The notes under the pieces were generated by a model. That model worked only from the letters and a program-made list of their open reading frames with translations, was not told where the DNA came from and searched no databases. A DNA stretch of 64,000 bases from Cricetomys ansorgei (taxonomy: Eukaryota; Chordata; Mammalia; Rodentia; Nesomyidae), in the NCBI GenBank assembly GCA_026225945.1, contig JAMJFZ010001258.1, positions 14,987,001 to 15,051,000 on the forward strand, in the 5' to 3' direction. The position numbers were made by a program, and so were the translations under genes. Shown in pieces: positions 59,401 through 64,000 of the stretch (its first letter is position 1; every line of letters begins with the position of its first letter).

Positions 59401-61518
59401 GTATGTACTTTTTAATATCTGACTTTATTTGTTCTGTATGTAGATGCAATATGAAATTAACAACTTGCCTTTCTAGGAAGAGGGAAAGGTTTAATGCTAA
59501 TCTGAGTCTGCATTCTCCAAGAATGATAGGACTAAGAAATGTGTAGTTTTCTAAGTCACCAAGTATGTTTCTAAGACCCATACCCAATCAGTTGTCTATA
59601 ATTTATATATAGGGCTGAAAAAATGGCCCAGTGGTTAAAAGTACTTATGGCTCTTGTAAGACTTGAGAGTTTGGTACTTAGCACCTACATCAGGCAGCCC
59701 AAACCATCTGTAACTCCAACTCCAGGGGATCTAATGGCTTCTTTTGAACTCTGTTGGCACCTCAACATATAGATTCAAATAAAATAAATAAAACAAAGAC
59801 TTATACATATAGCCTGAAACAGTGATTTTTGAACTTTTAGAGTACATCAGTTATCTGGAGGACTTAACTGGGCTCAACCACTAATGCTTCTCACTGGACC
59901 AAAGACCGCCATTTCTGACAAAATTCCAAGTGCTGCTACTACAACTACTGCTCCAAGGACATTTAGAGAACCAGTGCTCTAAGTCGTTTCCTGTTCTCTT
60001 AGACTTGTCATTCCTTAAGTACCTCCTTTTGGCAAATCTTAACTTAAAAATGCCTGAATGTTTACTTTTCCTTTAGAAAAGATCTTTGCTTCTGGTCTGA
60101 AAAAATTAGGGACAAGAAATTTACTGAATTCAATGAAAAGTAGTTGGAGGAAACCTAATAAAACCACATCAGCCCAAATTATGTACCTGTATTTCATTAA
60201 ATGTTATAGATTAATAAGTATCTTTAGACTTAGCATCTAACTATGGTACAGTAGCAGCAAAGTGAGCCCAGTAATTGTTGTACATACCAGATTTGAAAGG
60301 TTACTCTTCCCAGGTACAGCATCATTCTGTTTACTGTGCTCATGCCTTGGCTTACATTTTTTACCTACACTAGAGGATTTTAAGGAAAGATTGCTTCTTT
60401 CTGAGAAAGAATTTTCCGAGTTGATTCTCTGCTCCATTTGTTCCTTTCTCAACTTCTTCTGTGCTCGTTCTTGGCGATAAGAAGCTAATGACAACTGGAA
60501 CCTGGCTCCCAGTGGGCTTTCTCCTGGGTGGTGCCTGGATAGGCTGCTTCTGCTACTAACACTTCTGGAGCTGTTCTTGAAGATGTCACTTTCTGAAGAT
60601 GGGGCCTGCTTTCTGGAGTCTTCACTGGTCTTGGCTTGGTCTCTGTCATTCTTCTCCCTGTTACTTTCATGAATGAACAGAGACTTCCTTCTCTCCGGAG
60701 ACCGGTGTTTTTTCTTCCGTGCCTTCATCTCTTTTGGCAATCGATAAGAGGAAGGAGCATAGATGCCTGCTCCTGTGGGTAAATATTTAGAACCTAGTGA
60801 CACACAAGGCAGACGAGTTTCATGAACACCACGATCTTTGTGGTGCTCTTTAACACCTTTCATGAAAGCTTCTAAAATAGGACTTTCTTCTGATGACATT
60901 CTTTTGTGTTTAGGTTTTTTTGGTGAAGATAATTTCCTTTCAAATTGCTCTGTCCCGGTGATGGGTAATCCATTTCCTCTATATTTGATGTTTGATTTTT
61001 GTGGAGAATCCAACATATGTTTGTCTAAAACAGCCACAATTAAAACACATACAAATTGCATGTTATTAAAAATAAACCGATGTTTCTATTAATATTTATA
61101 TTAACTATCAACTTTTAACTATATTGAAGCTACTAGAAATTAAGCCAATTAATATTTGGGTAATAAAATACATTTTTGGGACAGAGAGAGAGAAATTAAA
61201 TAGGTTTACCTTTATGAAGTTTACTTTCATGAATCTCTTCTGTTACATCATCTAACCTCCCTATGGTTCTATTTGTGAGCTACCGTACTAGAGAATAAAA
61301 ATAATATAAACACTATAAACTGAAATAGTTTAAATGTTAAGAATGTAGAACAGATGGTTTACCACGTCTTCATTATAGCAGCACATTTTTCAATTCTGAA
61401 CAGCATAATCAAAATTTGGAGGCCCTTTTCACCTCTAAAACAACCCATCAAAAATACATTAACAATATGCATACCTTGTTTTGAGGCTGGCTTGAAGAAA
61501 TCTATGATTGACTGTTTC
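15500..61518 (-). CDS. SLF2: SLF2 gene (exons 2-20; first exon off the right edge)
   Basis: SMC5-SMC6 complex localization factor 2 (FAM178A/C10orf6). Family knowledge: a nuclear protein that, with SLF1 and RAD18, brings the SMC5/6 complex to damaged or stalled replication sites; SLF1/SLF2 are functional counterparts of yeast Nse5/Nse6. Nineteen coding exons (61475-61518 down to 18603-18638) join without a frame break to 1,114 residues plus stop. The N-terminal half is low-complexity and charged, with basic NLS-like runs (DKRKRNS, LSRKRSS). An acidic patch lies near window residue 575. The helical C-terminal half is the conserved FAM178 region and ends [11 protein letters not shown]. The human protein is 1,173 residues, with about 46 encoded by exon 1, so the fragment is close to complete. 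It lies tail-to-head upstream of SEMA4G as in human. Confidence 0.95.
15519..15524 (-). terminator. SLF2: Putative SLF2 polyadenylation signal ATTAAA
   Basis: Reads ATTAAA on the minus strand and is followed within about 25 bases by TGTGTCTGATGACG, a plausible GU-rich downstream element. Upstream sequence is repeat-poor UTR. Inferred; no transcript evidence. Confidence 0.5.
15941..15977. repeat. (AT)n palindromic repeat
   Basis: Two runs of ATATATATATAT separated by GG, self-complementary; in the SLF2 3' UTR. Confidence 0.9.
17700..17755 (-). repeat. (CA)n / (UG)n microsatellite in SLF2 3' UTR
   Basis: About 24 CA dinucleotides with two CG interruptions; in the SLF2 transcript it reads (UG)n. 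Confidence 0.95.
18603..18638 (-). CDS. SLF2: SLF2 exon 20, coding part (C-terminus)
   Basis: 36 bp encoding [11 protein letters not shown] and a TAG stop (18605-18603). Preceded by a long C/T tract and TTCAG acceptor. The C-terminus matches the human SLF2 end as I remember it. Confidence 0.92.
   Translation of the reverse strand, partial: GQLHDFWVPDS
18787..18916 (-). repeat. B1 SINE (antisense)
   Basis: GACAGGGTCTTGCTATGTAA, then CCCAGGCTGGCC and TGCTGGGATTAAAAGCATG: the reverse complement of a B1 body. Confidence 0.8.
19120..19345 (+). repeat. B3 SINE
   Basis: ACTGGAGAAATGAGTAGTTA head with CATGGCAGGAACAATTGTC and a terminal CACACAAAATAAAAGTAA; moderately diverged. Confidence 0.7.
20296..20364 (-). 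CDS. SLF2: SLF2 exon 19
   Basis: 69 bp, 23 codons: [20 protein letters not shown] then PTQ. Acceptor TTAAG, donor GTGTCA. Phase 0 on both sides. Confidence 0.93.
20762..21125 (-). repeat. B1 + B3 SINE pair (antisense)
   Basis: B1 in reverse (GAGACAGGGTCTGTCTATGT to GTGGTGCAAGCCACCACACC) followed by a reverse B3 ending CCACTAAGCCATCTCTCTAG. Confidence 0.8.
21603..21812 (+). repeat. B3 SINE
   Basis: GGGGCTGGAGATATGGCTCA head, CAGCACCTACATGGTAGCTC body, and a 3' end CACACATAAAATTAAATAAG. Confidence 0.85.
24097..24183 (-). CDS. SLF2: SLF2 exon 18
   Basis: 87 bp, 29 codons: [20 protein letters not shown] then DARLFYRTK. Acceptor TGCACAG, donor GTAAGT. Confidence 0.94.
24184..26828 (-). other. 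SLF2 intron 17
   Basis: 2.6 kb with antisense B1 pieces at 25,480-25,620 and 25,640-25,760 and antisense B2/B3 copies at 25,800-26,005 and 26,025-26,200, plus other degenerate SINE fragments at 24,600-25,130. No exon seen. Confidence 0.7.
25800..26200 (-). repeat. Two adjacent B2/B3 SINEs (antisense)
   Basis: Both end in the reverse tRNA-like head (GAGCCATCTCTCCAGCCCCC near 26,000; CTGAGCCACTCTCCAACCTC near 26,195). Tandem insertion in the same orientation. Confidence 0.8.
26829..26906 (-). CDS. SLF2: SLF2 exon 17
   Basis: 78 bp, 26 codons: [20 protein letters not shown] then FSSGQR. Acceptor AACAG, donor GTAGGT. Its length is a multiple of three, so skipping it would keep frame. Confidence 0.93.
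26907..27248 (-). other. SLF2 intron 16
   Basis: 342 bp, AT-rich, unique; nothing else seen. Confidence 0.7.
27249..27380 (-). CDS. SLF2: SLF2 exon 16
   Basis: 132 bp, 44 codons, starting [20 protein letters not shown] and ending LHLELEKQ. Acceptor GATAG, donor GTATCC. Confidence 0.94.
27381..28862 (-). other. SLF2 intron 15
   Basis: 1.5 kb, mostly unique AT-rich sequence; a B1 antisense copy at 28,640-28,785 and a degenerate B4-like piece at about 27,650-27,770. Confidence 0.7.
28863..28950 (-). CDS. SLF2: SLF2 exon 15
   Basis: 88 bp, completes an Arg codon then [20 protein letters not shown] and DIPNANNLQ. Acceptor CCAG, donor GTATAA. Confidence 0.93.
28951..30010 (-). other. SLF2 intron 14
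   Basis: 1.1 kb filled by sense SINEs: B4-like 29,107-29,300, B1 piece 29,305-29,430, B2 29,438-29,630 and B1 29,655-29,822. Confidence 0.7.
29438..29822 (+). repeat. B2 followed by B1 SINE
   Basis: B2 (GGACTACAGAGATGGCTTAG to TAAATAAATCTTAAAA) then a well-preserved B1 (GTTGGGCAGTGGTGGCACAC to CTTGTCTCGAAAAACAAAGC). Confidence 0.88.
30011..30108 (-). CDS. SLF2: SLF2 exon 14
   Basis: 98 bp, [20 protein letters not shown] then [12 protein letters not shown]. Acceptor TTCAG, donor GTATTG. Confidence 0.93.
30109..31553 (-). other. SLF2 intron 13
   Basis: 1.4 kb. B1 antisense at 30,250-30,403; (CA)n at about 30,548-30,566; otherwise unique. Confidence 0.7.
31554..31730 (-). CDS. SLF2: SLF2 exon 13
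   Basis: 177 bp, 59 codons: [20 protein letters not shown], then a helical stretch with [20 protein letters not shown], ending DWNTK. Core of the conserved C-terminal helical domain. Donor GTAACG. Confidence 0.94.
31731..32073 (-). other. SLF2 intron 12
   Basis: 343 bp. Open frame of exon 12 continues to a stop near 31,939 but lies past a good GTAGGA donor; no other feature seen. Confidence 0.7.
32074..32176 (-). CDS. SLF2: SLF2 exon 12
   Basis: 103 bp, [20 protein letters not shown] then [14 protein letters not shown]. It is joined to exon 11 through a split Ile codon. Acceptor AATAG, donor GTAGGA. The first half is polar and looks like a variable loop within the conserved domain. Confidence 0.92.
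33335..33520 (-). repeat. B1 SINE (antisense) with long poly-T
   Basis: A 27-base T run (reverse A-tail) leads into GAGATAATGTTTCTCTGTTG, TGTCCTGGAACTCACTCTAT and the B1 body. The long uniform tail suggests a young copy. Confidence 0.85.
35430..35580 (-). repeat. B1 SINE (antisense)
   Basis: CCCCGAGGCAGGGTTTCTCT, then TGTAGACCAGGCTGGCCTTG and TTCTGGGATTAAAGACGTGT. Confidence 0.85.
36672..36813 (-). CDS. SLF2: SLF2 exon 11
   Basis: 142 bp: [20 protein letters not shown] followed by [20 protein letters not shown]. Acceptor CCAG, donor GTAAGT. Confidence 0.94.
36814..37918 (-). other. SLF2 intron 10
   Basis: 1.1 kb, AT-rich; a degenerate B4-like SINE at about 37,385-37,540. No exon seen. Confidence 0.65.
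37919..37994 (-). CDS. SLF2: SLF2 exon 10
   Basis: 76 bp, [20 protein letters not shown] then ITIRN. Acceptor GACAG, donor GTGAGT. Confidence 0.94.
38490..38885. repeat. B1 (sense) next to B2 (antisense) SINE
   Basis: B1 starts GTTGGGCATGGTGGTGCACG and ends in AAACAAACAAACC. The following B2 is reversed and ends in TTAAACACTGAGCCATATCA. Confidence 0.8.
39265..39605 (+). mobile_element. Retroelement fragment, MaLR-LTR-like
   Basis: Starts TGGCTATGGTGGTTTGAATT, has GGAGGTGTGACCTTGTTGG and TCAATTAAATGTTTTCCTTT (polyadenylation-type ATTAAA), and ends CCCTAACACA. This resembles rodent MT/ORR1 MaLR LTRs as I remember them; the family assignment is tentative. Confidence 0.5.
42175..42277 (-). CDS. 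SLF2: SLF2 exon 9
   Basis: 103 bp: [20 protein letters not shown] then [14 protein letters not shown]. Acceptor CCAG, donor GTAAGA. Confidence 0.94.
43560..43850 (+). mobile_element. L1 3'-end fragment
   Basis: CTTATAAGTGGATATTAACT and AGGACAATTATATTACAGCT, followed by a G/A-rich tail, as in the end of rodent L1 ORF2 and its 3' UTR. Only about 300 bp; no intact ORF. Confidence 0.6.
44169..44678 (+). mobile_element. Unassigned rodent retroelement inserted in a B2
   Basis: A block starting TGTGATGGCTGTTCTTGGTT and containing GGGCCACACCTTCTGCTGGC interrupts an antisense B2 whose two parts lie at 44,140-44,168 and 44,679-44,860. I know this sequence type as a common rodent interspersed repeat but cannot name its family safely. 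Confidence 0.5.
45137..45304 (-). CDS. SLF2: SLF2 exon 8
   Basis: 168 bp: [20 protein letters not shown] then [20 protein letters not shown]. Start of the conserved C-terminal domain. Acceptor TTCAG, donor GTAAGT. Confidence 0.94.
45305..45710 (-). other. SLF2 intron 7
   Basis: 406 bp, of which 45,405-45,535 is an antisense B1 (TTCAAGACAGGGTCTCTGTG). Remainder unique. Confidence 0.75.
45711..45833 (-). CDS. SLF2: SLF2 exon 7
   Basis: 123 bp: [20 protein letters not shown], a probable coiled-coil-like helix, then the acidic [15 protein letters not shown]. Acceptor TTCAG, donor GTAGCA. Confidence 0.93.
46040..46200 (+). repeat. B1 SINE
   Basis: GCTGGAAGTCGGTGGTGCAC, then AATCCCAGCACTCAGGAGGC and AGCCTGGTCTACAAAGTGAG; little diverged. 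Confidence 0.88.
46874..47075 (+). repeat. Local tandem duplication, 120-bp period
   Basis: The block at 46,874-46,954 recurs at 46,994-47,075 with near-perfect identity (both contain GATAGGTGTTTGTGTGTTGA). Between them is a third partial copy (46,954-46,980) and a short filler. Confidence 0.9.
47338..47410 (+). repeat. (GT)n(GA)n microsatellite
   Basis: GTGTGTGTGTGTGA followed by about 30 GA units. Confidence 0.95.
47950..48472 (+). mobile_element. Left LTR (plus orientation)
   Basis: 523 bp from TGTGG to CAACA. Its R/U5 side contains the short inverted motif GGCTTCCCACCTGG that recurs on the other strand at 48,537-48,553. Confidence 0.65.
48475..48488 (+). other. Primer-binding-like site after left LTR
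   Basis: TGGCACCCAATGGC lies two bases after the LTR's CA. It matches the Lys-tRNA site start (TGGCGCCCAACG) at 10 of 12 bases; both differences are CpG-type transitions. Confidence 0.5.
48524..48991 (-). mobile_element. Right LTR (minus orientation, 3'-truncated)
   Basis: Reverse-oriented copy of the left LTR, starting TGTGGTGCCCTGGTGGAATT on the minus strand. Truncated at its inner end. Confidence 0.65.
51014..51084 (-). CDS. SLF2: SLF2 exon 6
   Basis: 71 bp: [20 protein letters not shown] then DDQ. Acceptor TTTAG, donor GTTGGT. Small charged helix leading into exon 7. Confidence 0.91.
51085..52063 (-). other. SLF2 intron 5
   Basis: 979 bp. About one third is a hAT-type element (51,564-51,885); remainder unique. 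Confidence 0.75.
51564..51885. mobile_element. Non-autonomous hAT DNA transposon
   Basis: 14-bp perfect terminal inverted repeats CAGTGGTCTCCAAA. Flanks ATTTACAG and ATTTACAA are an 8-bp target duplication with one change, as hAT elements make. 322 bp; no transposase. Subfamily not assigned. Confidence 0.85.
52064..53022 (-). CDS. SLF2: SLF2 exon 5 (large disordered exon)
   Basis: 959 bp, 319 full codons. Starts [20 protein letters not shown] (basic NLS-like run). The middle is Ser/Lys/Glu-rich low-complexity sequence. It ends in a compact acidic segment, [18 protein letters not shown] and then [12 protein letters not shown], which stands out as ordered within a disordered region. Acceptor TTTTAG; donor GTAAGT sits inside the longer open frame, so the 14 following residues of open frame are intron. 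Confidence 0.95.
54740..54938 (+). repeat. B1 SINE with compound tetranucleotide tail
   Basis: B1 body then AAACAAACAAACAAAC, AAATAAATAAAT and GAATGAATGAAT in succession: an A-tail that has evolved into a microsatellite. Confidence 0.85.
57590..57740 (+). repeat. B1 SINE with (CA)n tail
   Basis: GCTGGTCATGGTGACGAATG head, AGGCCAGTGTGGTCTACACA body, tail AAAACAAAACACACACACAC. Confidence 0.8.
58556..58610 (-). CDS. SLF2: SLF2 exon 4
   Basis: 55 bp: [18 protein letters not shown] plus one base. Acceptor CATAG, donor GTAGGT. Contains a basic/Ser motif that could be a phosphorylated NLS. Confidence 0.91.
58753..58920 (+). repeat. ID-like SINE with 33-bp minisatellite tail
   Basis: GGGCTGAAGATGTAGCTCAG head of the ID type. 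Its end (TAGCACTAGGG) starts a 33-bp unit repeated nearly three times (unit starts at 58,819, 58,852 and 58,885), each with ACTAGGGAAACACAC and ATGCATACAC. Confidence 0.85.
59612..59790 (+). repeat. B3 SINE
   Basis: GGGCTGAAAAAATGGCCCAG head, AACTCCAACTCCAGGGGATC body, ending AATAAAATAAATAAAAC. Confidence 0.75.
60288..61024 (-). CDS. SLF2: SLF2 exon 3
   Basis: 737 bp, 245 full codons. Begins [20 protein letters not shown] and contains [17 protein letters not shown] and [15 protein letters not shown]. It ends with a coiled-coil-like basic stretch around [20 protein letters not shown]. Acceptor TTTTAG, donor GTATGT. Confidence 0.95.
61025..61474 (-). other. SLF2 intron 2
   Basis: 450 bp, AT-rich. 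Contains a possible 78-nt alternative exon at 61,210-61,287 (see findings); otherwise unique. Confidence 0.7.
61475..61518 (-). CDS. SLF2: SLF2 exon 2 (PIP-like motif)
   Basis: 44 bp: completes a codon begun in the missing exon 1, then [14 protein letters not shown]. Acceptor TTCAG, donor GTATGC. The segment resembles a PCNA-interacting peptide (I-x-x-F-F followed by Lys). Confidence 0.92.
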
Positions 61519-61584
61519 CTGAAAATAAAAGCACAACTAATATGGCATCACAAAAGCAAGAATTAAAACCACAGTATTTTAGAT

Positions 61585-61807
61585 CAGCAGTTCTCAACCT
61601 ATGGGTCATGACTTCTTGGGGGTGTGTGTATCAAATGACCCTTTTACAGGGGTCACCTAAAACCATCTGTACATCAGATATTTACAATTCATAACAGTAG
61701 CAAAATTACAGTAACGAAATAATAACAAAGATAATTTTATGGTTGGGGGTTACCACATGAGGAACTGAATTAAAGGGTCACAACATTAGGAAGGTTGAGA
61801 ACCACTG
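61585..61807. mobile_element. URR1-like non-autonomous hAT-Charlie element
   Basis: 223 bp with termini CAG[CT]?GTTCTCAACCT and AGGTTGAGAACCACTG, flanked by perfect 8-bp target duplications TTTTAGAT (61,577-61,584 and 61,808-61,815). The internal TTTTATGGTTGGGGGTTACC matches the rodent URR1 family as I remember it. Confidence 0.88.
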
Positions 61808-62596
61808 TTTTAGATTAAGTGGTGAATGTTAGATTTATATAATACAGGCTGTATTCCACTGGCTGATTTAACTAATCAAGTTCTGACAATGGCAATCATA
61901 CTTTGCCAAGCCACAAGAAAGCTGAAAATATAACCATTTTCCTCTAAGTTTATAAGCACAACTGAAAACTTATGAAATCTAGAGTACTAAAATGGCAAAA
62001 CTGAAGTGTGAAACCAGGGAACTGAGAAGTGCTGTTTACTATGGGAATGCTCACAGCTACCATGTTGGGGTACAAGATCCTGGGGAGAAACATCTGATTC
62101 TATTTGTTGCTCTCTCCAGTGACTGGCAAAAAATACCATTCAAATAGAAACCTGATCAATAACGGAGATCATAAACCTTATCAGACTCTTGCAATAGAGA
62201 ATAGCAGATGGGAGAATGAATGATTAGGTTGATCTGGGGAGGTAGTTGAAAGGGGACACCCAAAGCAAAAGCAGAAACGATCATTTATGAATCTTAAACT
62301 AATGTCTTTTGCTAAACAGCAAAAACTAGAATGAGCCACAACTTGTGTTTAAAATGTTTAGTTTTTTTTTTTTTTTTTTAATCTAAGATTCCTTAAGCTT
62401 AGCCAGGAGCAGTGGCACCACTCGTAAGACAGAGGCAGGTGTATCTGTGGGCGTTCAAGACCTGTCTAATCTATGAAGTGAATTCTAGCCCGTCAGGACT
62501 ACATATTGAGACCCTTGTCTGGGGGTGAGGAGAATACCACACACACACACACACACACACACCCAAACACCCCACAAAACAAACAGAGTTCAAGGG

Positions 62597-62800
62597 GCTG
62601 AAGAGATGGTTCAGTGGTTAGAAGACTTGCCGCTCTTGCAGAGAACTTGGATTTGGTTCCCAGAACCAAATGGTTGTTCACAATGTCTAACTCCAGTTCC
62701 AGGGTATGTGATGCCCTCTTCTGATCTCCTCAGGGACCAGGCACACACGTGGTGCAGATATACATGTGGTCCAAACACTCATACACGTAAAATAAAAATA
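62597..62800 (+). repeat. B3 SINE
   Basis: GGGGCTGAAGAGATGGTTCA head, CTAACTCCAGTTCCAGGGTA body, and a 3' end ACACGTAAAATAAAAATAA. Confidence 0.85.
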
Positions 62801-64000
62801 ATTATTTTTTTAAAAAAGAACTTGAGATAGTTTTACAAAATCAGCATACTACCTAAGTAAAATGAAAAAGGGGATATGAAAGCTAACAAGTAAAAAACCC
62901 AAAACCAAATCCCTTTAATAATTTTATGGATTACTGGGCCTTAACATGGGGAAATAATTATTACCAGAACATATACTCTGACTTGTTCATGCATGTTGAG
63001 TTGTCAACTACAAAAGGGGAGATGTTACATGTAAAGCAAAATTGAGTAATAAGATAAATTTTTACTGAAATGTATCCATTTTGCTGAAAGAGAGTAAGCA
63101 GTATGCTACTAGGGTCTCTTAAACACTTCTCCGCTATGAGACTGGGGTGAGTACTTTGTGAAAAGCCCGAGAGATCCGAATCCAAGGCTGAGCTCCTTTT
63201 CTACCTTGTACATCTCACTGGCTGCATTAGGAGAGCAATGTACACCTTTATTGGTTTACCTAGACTCCACCGGTATGTTGCTAGAACCTCAACGGTTATG
63301 AGAGAAATGTGAGTGACAGGTTATGGGAGAATGCATGCATTTGTTTACAGAAAATAAATTACATTAGGCAAGTTCACTCCATCACTGAGTAAAGGAAGAA
63401 ATGCTAGCATCTGCAAAGGGAAGGCAAATGATGCCCTATTATTGGTAGAGGAGAGGCACAAAAGAATCCAGAAGTAGCTTTTTATTAAATATAGCACCGT
63501 ATCTCTTTCCTAAAGTATTAAACCTAATGTTCCTCTATAATACATCAGAAAGAGAGAAAAAAAAAAATGGGTTTGGGTAAACCATATAACCATAAATGGA
63601 ACTTTCTAGAGGTAAAGGTAATTGTTTCCTAAGTTCAAATGTACAGAAATGTTCATTATTTTATCTATAACTGGTTAAAAAAATTAGACAGTTTCACAAA
63701 CCTTTATCTGAAAGTTCTGGGACCGAAGATGTTAGAATTCTAAATTTATTGGATTTTTGGAAATAACTTGAATGTATTGTGTATAGTCCCCAGGAGGATC
63801 TGCTGCTGCAACCTGTAATTAAGTATACTAATACTTCTCCAGGAAAGCTTATGAACGCTCACACTTAGTAGAATAAAGGTCATCCACAATCTTATATTGC
63901 CTCTGGTCAGCCTGGCTTGGCTGCCAAGTAAGTTGTGTTAGAAAACTCAATGGAAACGTTCTCTTTGCATAGATTTCTGGCTTTCAGAATTAAGATAAAG

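Larger units (their letters stand above)
58611..60287 (-). other. SLF2 intron 3
   Basis: 1.7 kb: ID-like SINE with minisatellite (58,753-58,920), B1-like antisense remnant (59,312-59,405) and B3 sense (59,612-59,790). No exon seen. Confidence 0.7.
61519..64000 (-). other. SLF2 intron 1 (partial)
   Basis: 2.5 kb to the right edge, AT-rich, with a URR1-like hAT element, a degenerate B1-like SINE (about 62,400-62,520), a (CA)n tract (62,537-62,562) and a B3 (62,597-62,800). No GC-rich first exon is present, so exon 1 must lie further right. Confidence 0.7.

Noticed and set aside
62961..63185. 74-residue minus-strand open frame as a candidate SLF2 exon 1
   Set aside because: AT-rich, no CpG island, and does not resemble the Pro/Arg-rich SLF2 N-terminus; exon 1 should lie beyond 64,000.

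Overview
The window is nuclear DNA from a muroid rodent. Genes are split into short exons with GT/AG borders, and the introns are full of rodent SINEs (B1, B2, B3, B4-like, a few ID-like copies) plus a rodent URR1-type hAT element. I cannot fix the species. ID copies are sparse, which argues against rat; murid versus cricetid is open.

Two protein genes lie head-to-tail on the minus strand. Positions about 15,500-64,000 hold nearly all of SLF2 (FAM178A, SMC5-SMC6 complex localization factor 2). I mapped 19 coding exons that join in one open frame of 1,114 residues plus stop. Only the first exon is missing; it should lie beyond the right edge. Its last exon has a 3.1 kb 3' UTR with few repeats. 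Positions 1,037-10,5xx hold most of SEMA4G, a class 4 transmembrane semaphorin. A non-coding first exon sits in a CpG island (about 10,130-10,720). Thirteen coding exons give residues 1-561: signal peptide, sema domain and PSI domain. The Ig domain, membrane helix and tail lie beyond the left edge. The SLF2-SEMA4G order and orientation match human 10q24.31.

Layout: 1-10,4xx SEMA4G; 10,4xx-10,720 promoter/CpG island; 10,720-15,490 intergenic; 15,500-18,602 SLF2 3' UTR; 18,603-61,518 SLF2 coding exons and introns; 61,519-64,000 SLF2 intron 1 (partial). The genes have no shared pathway: SLF2 acts in nuclear genome maintenance, SEMA4G at the cell surface.

The most unusual structure is a 1,042-bp insertion at 47,950-48,991 in an SLF2 intron. 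It consists of two class-II-ERV-like LTRs in inverted, tail-to-tail orientation. It splits one antisense B2 SINE cleanly, and the two arms share a nearly identical 240-bp core between more diverged ends. Other points of interest are an overlapping upstream ORF in SEMA4G, a phase-compatible 78-nt stop-containing candidate exon in SLF2, a PCNA-binding-like motif in SLF2, a local duplication with filler sequence, and two hAT elements with clear target duplications. Exon borders were read by eye from splice sites, frame and remembered family sequence; no alignment was run.
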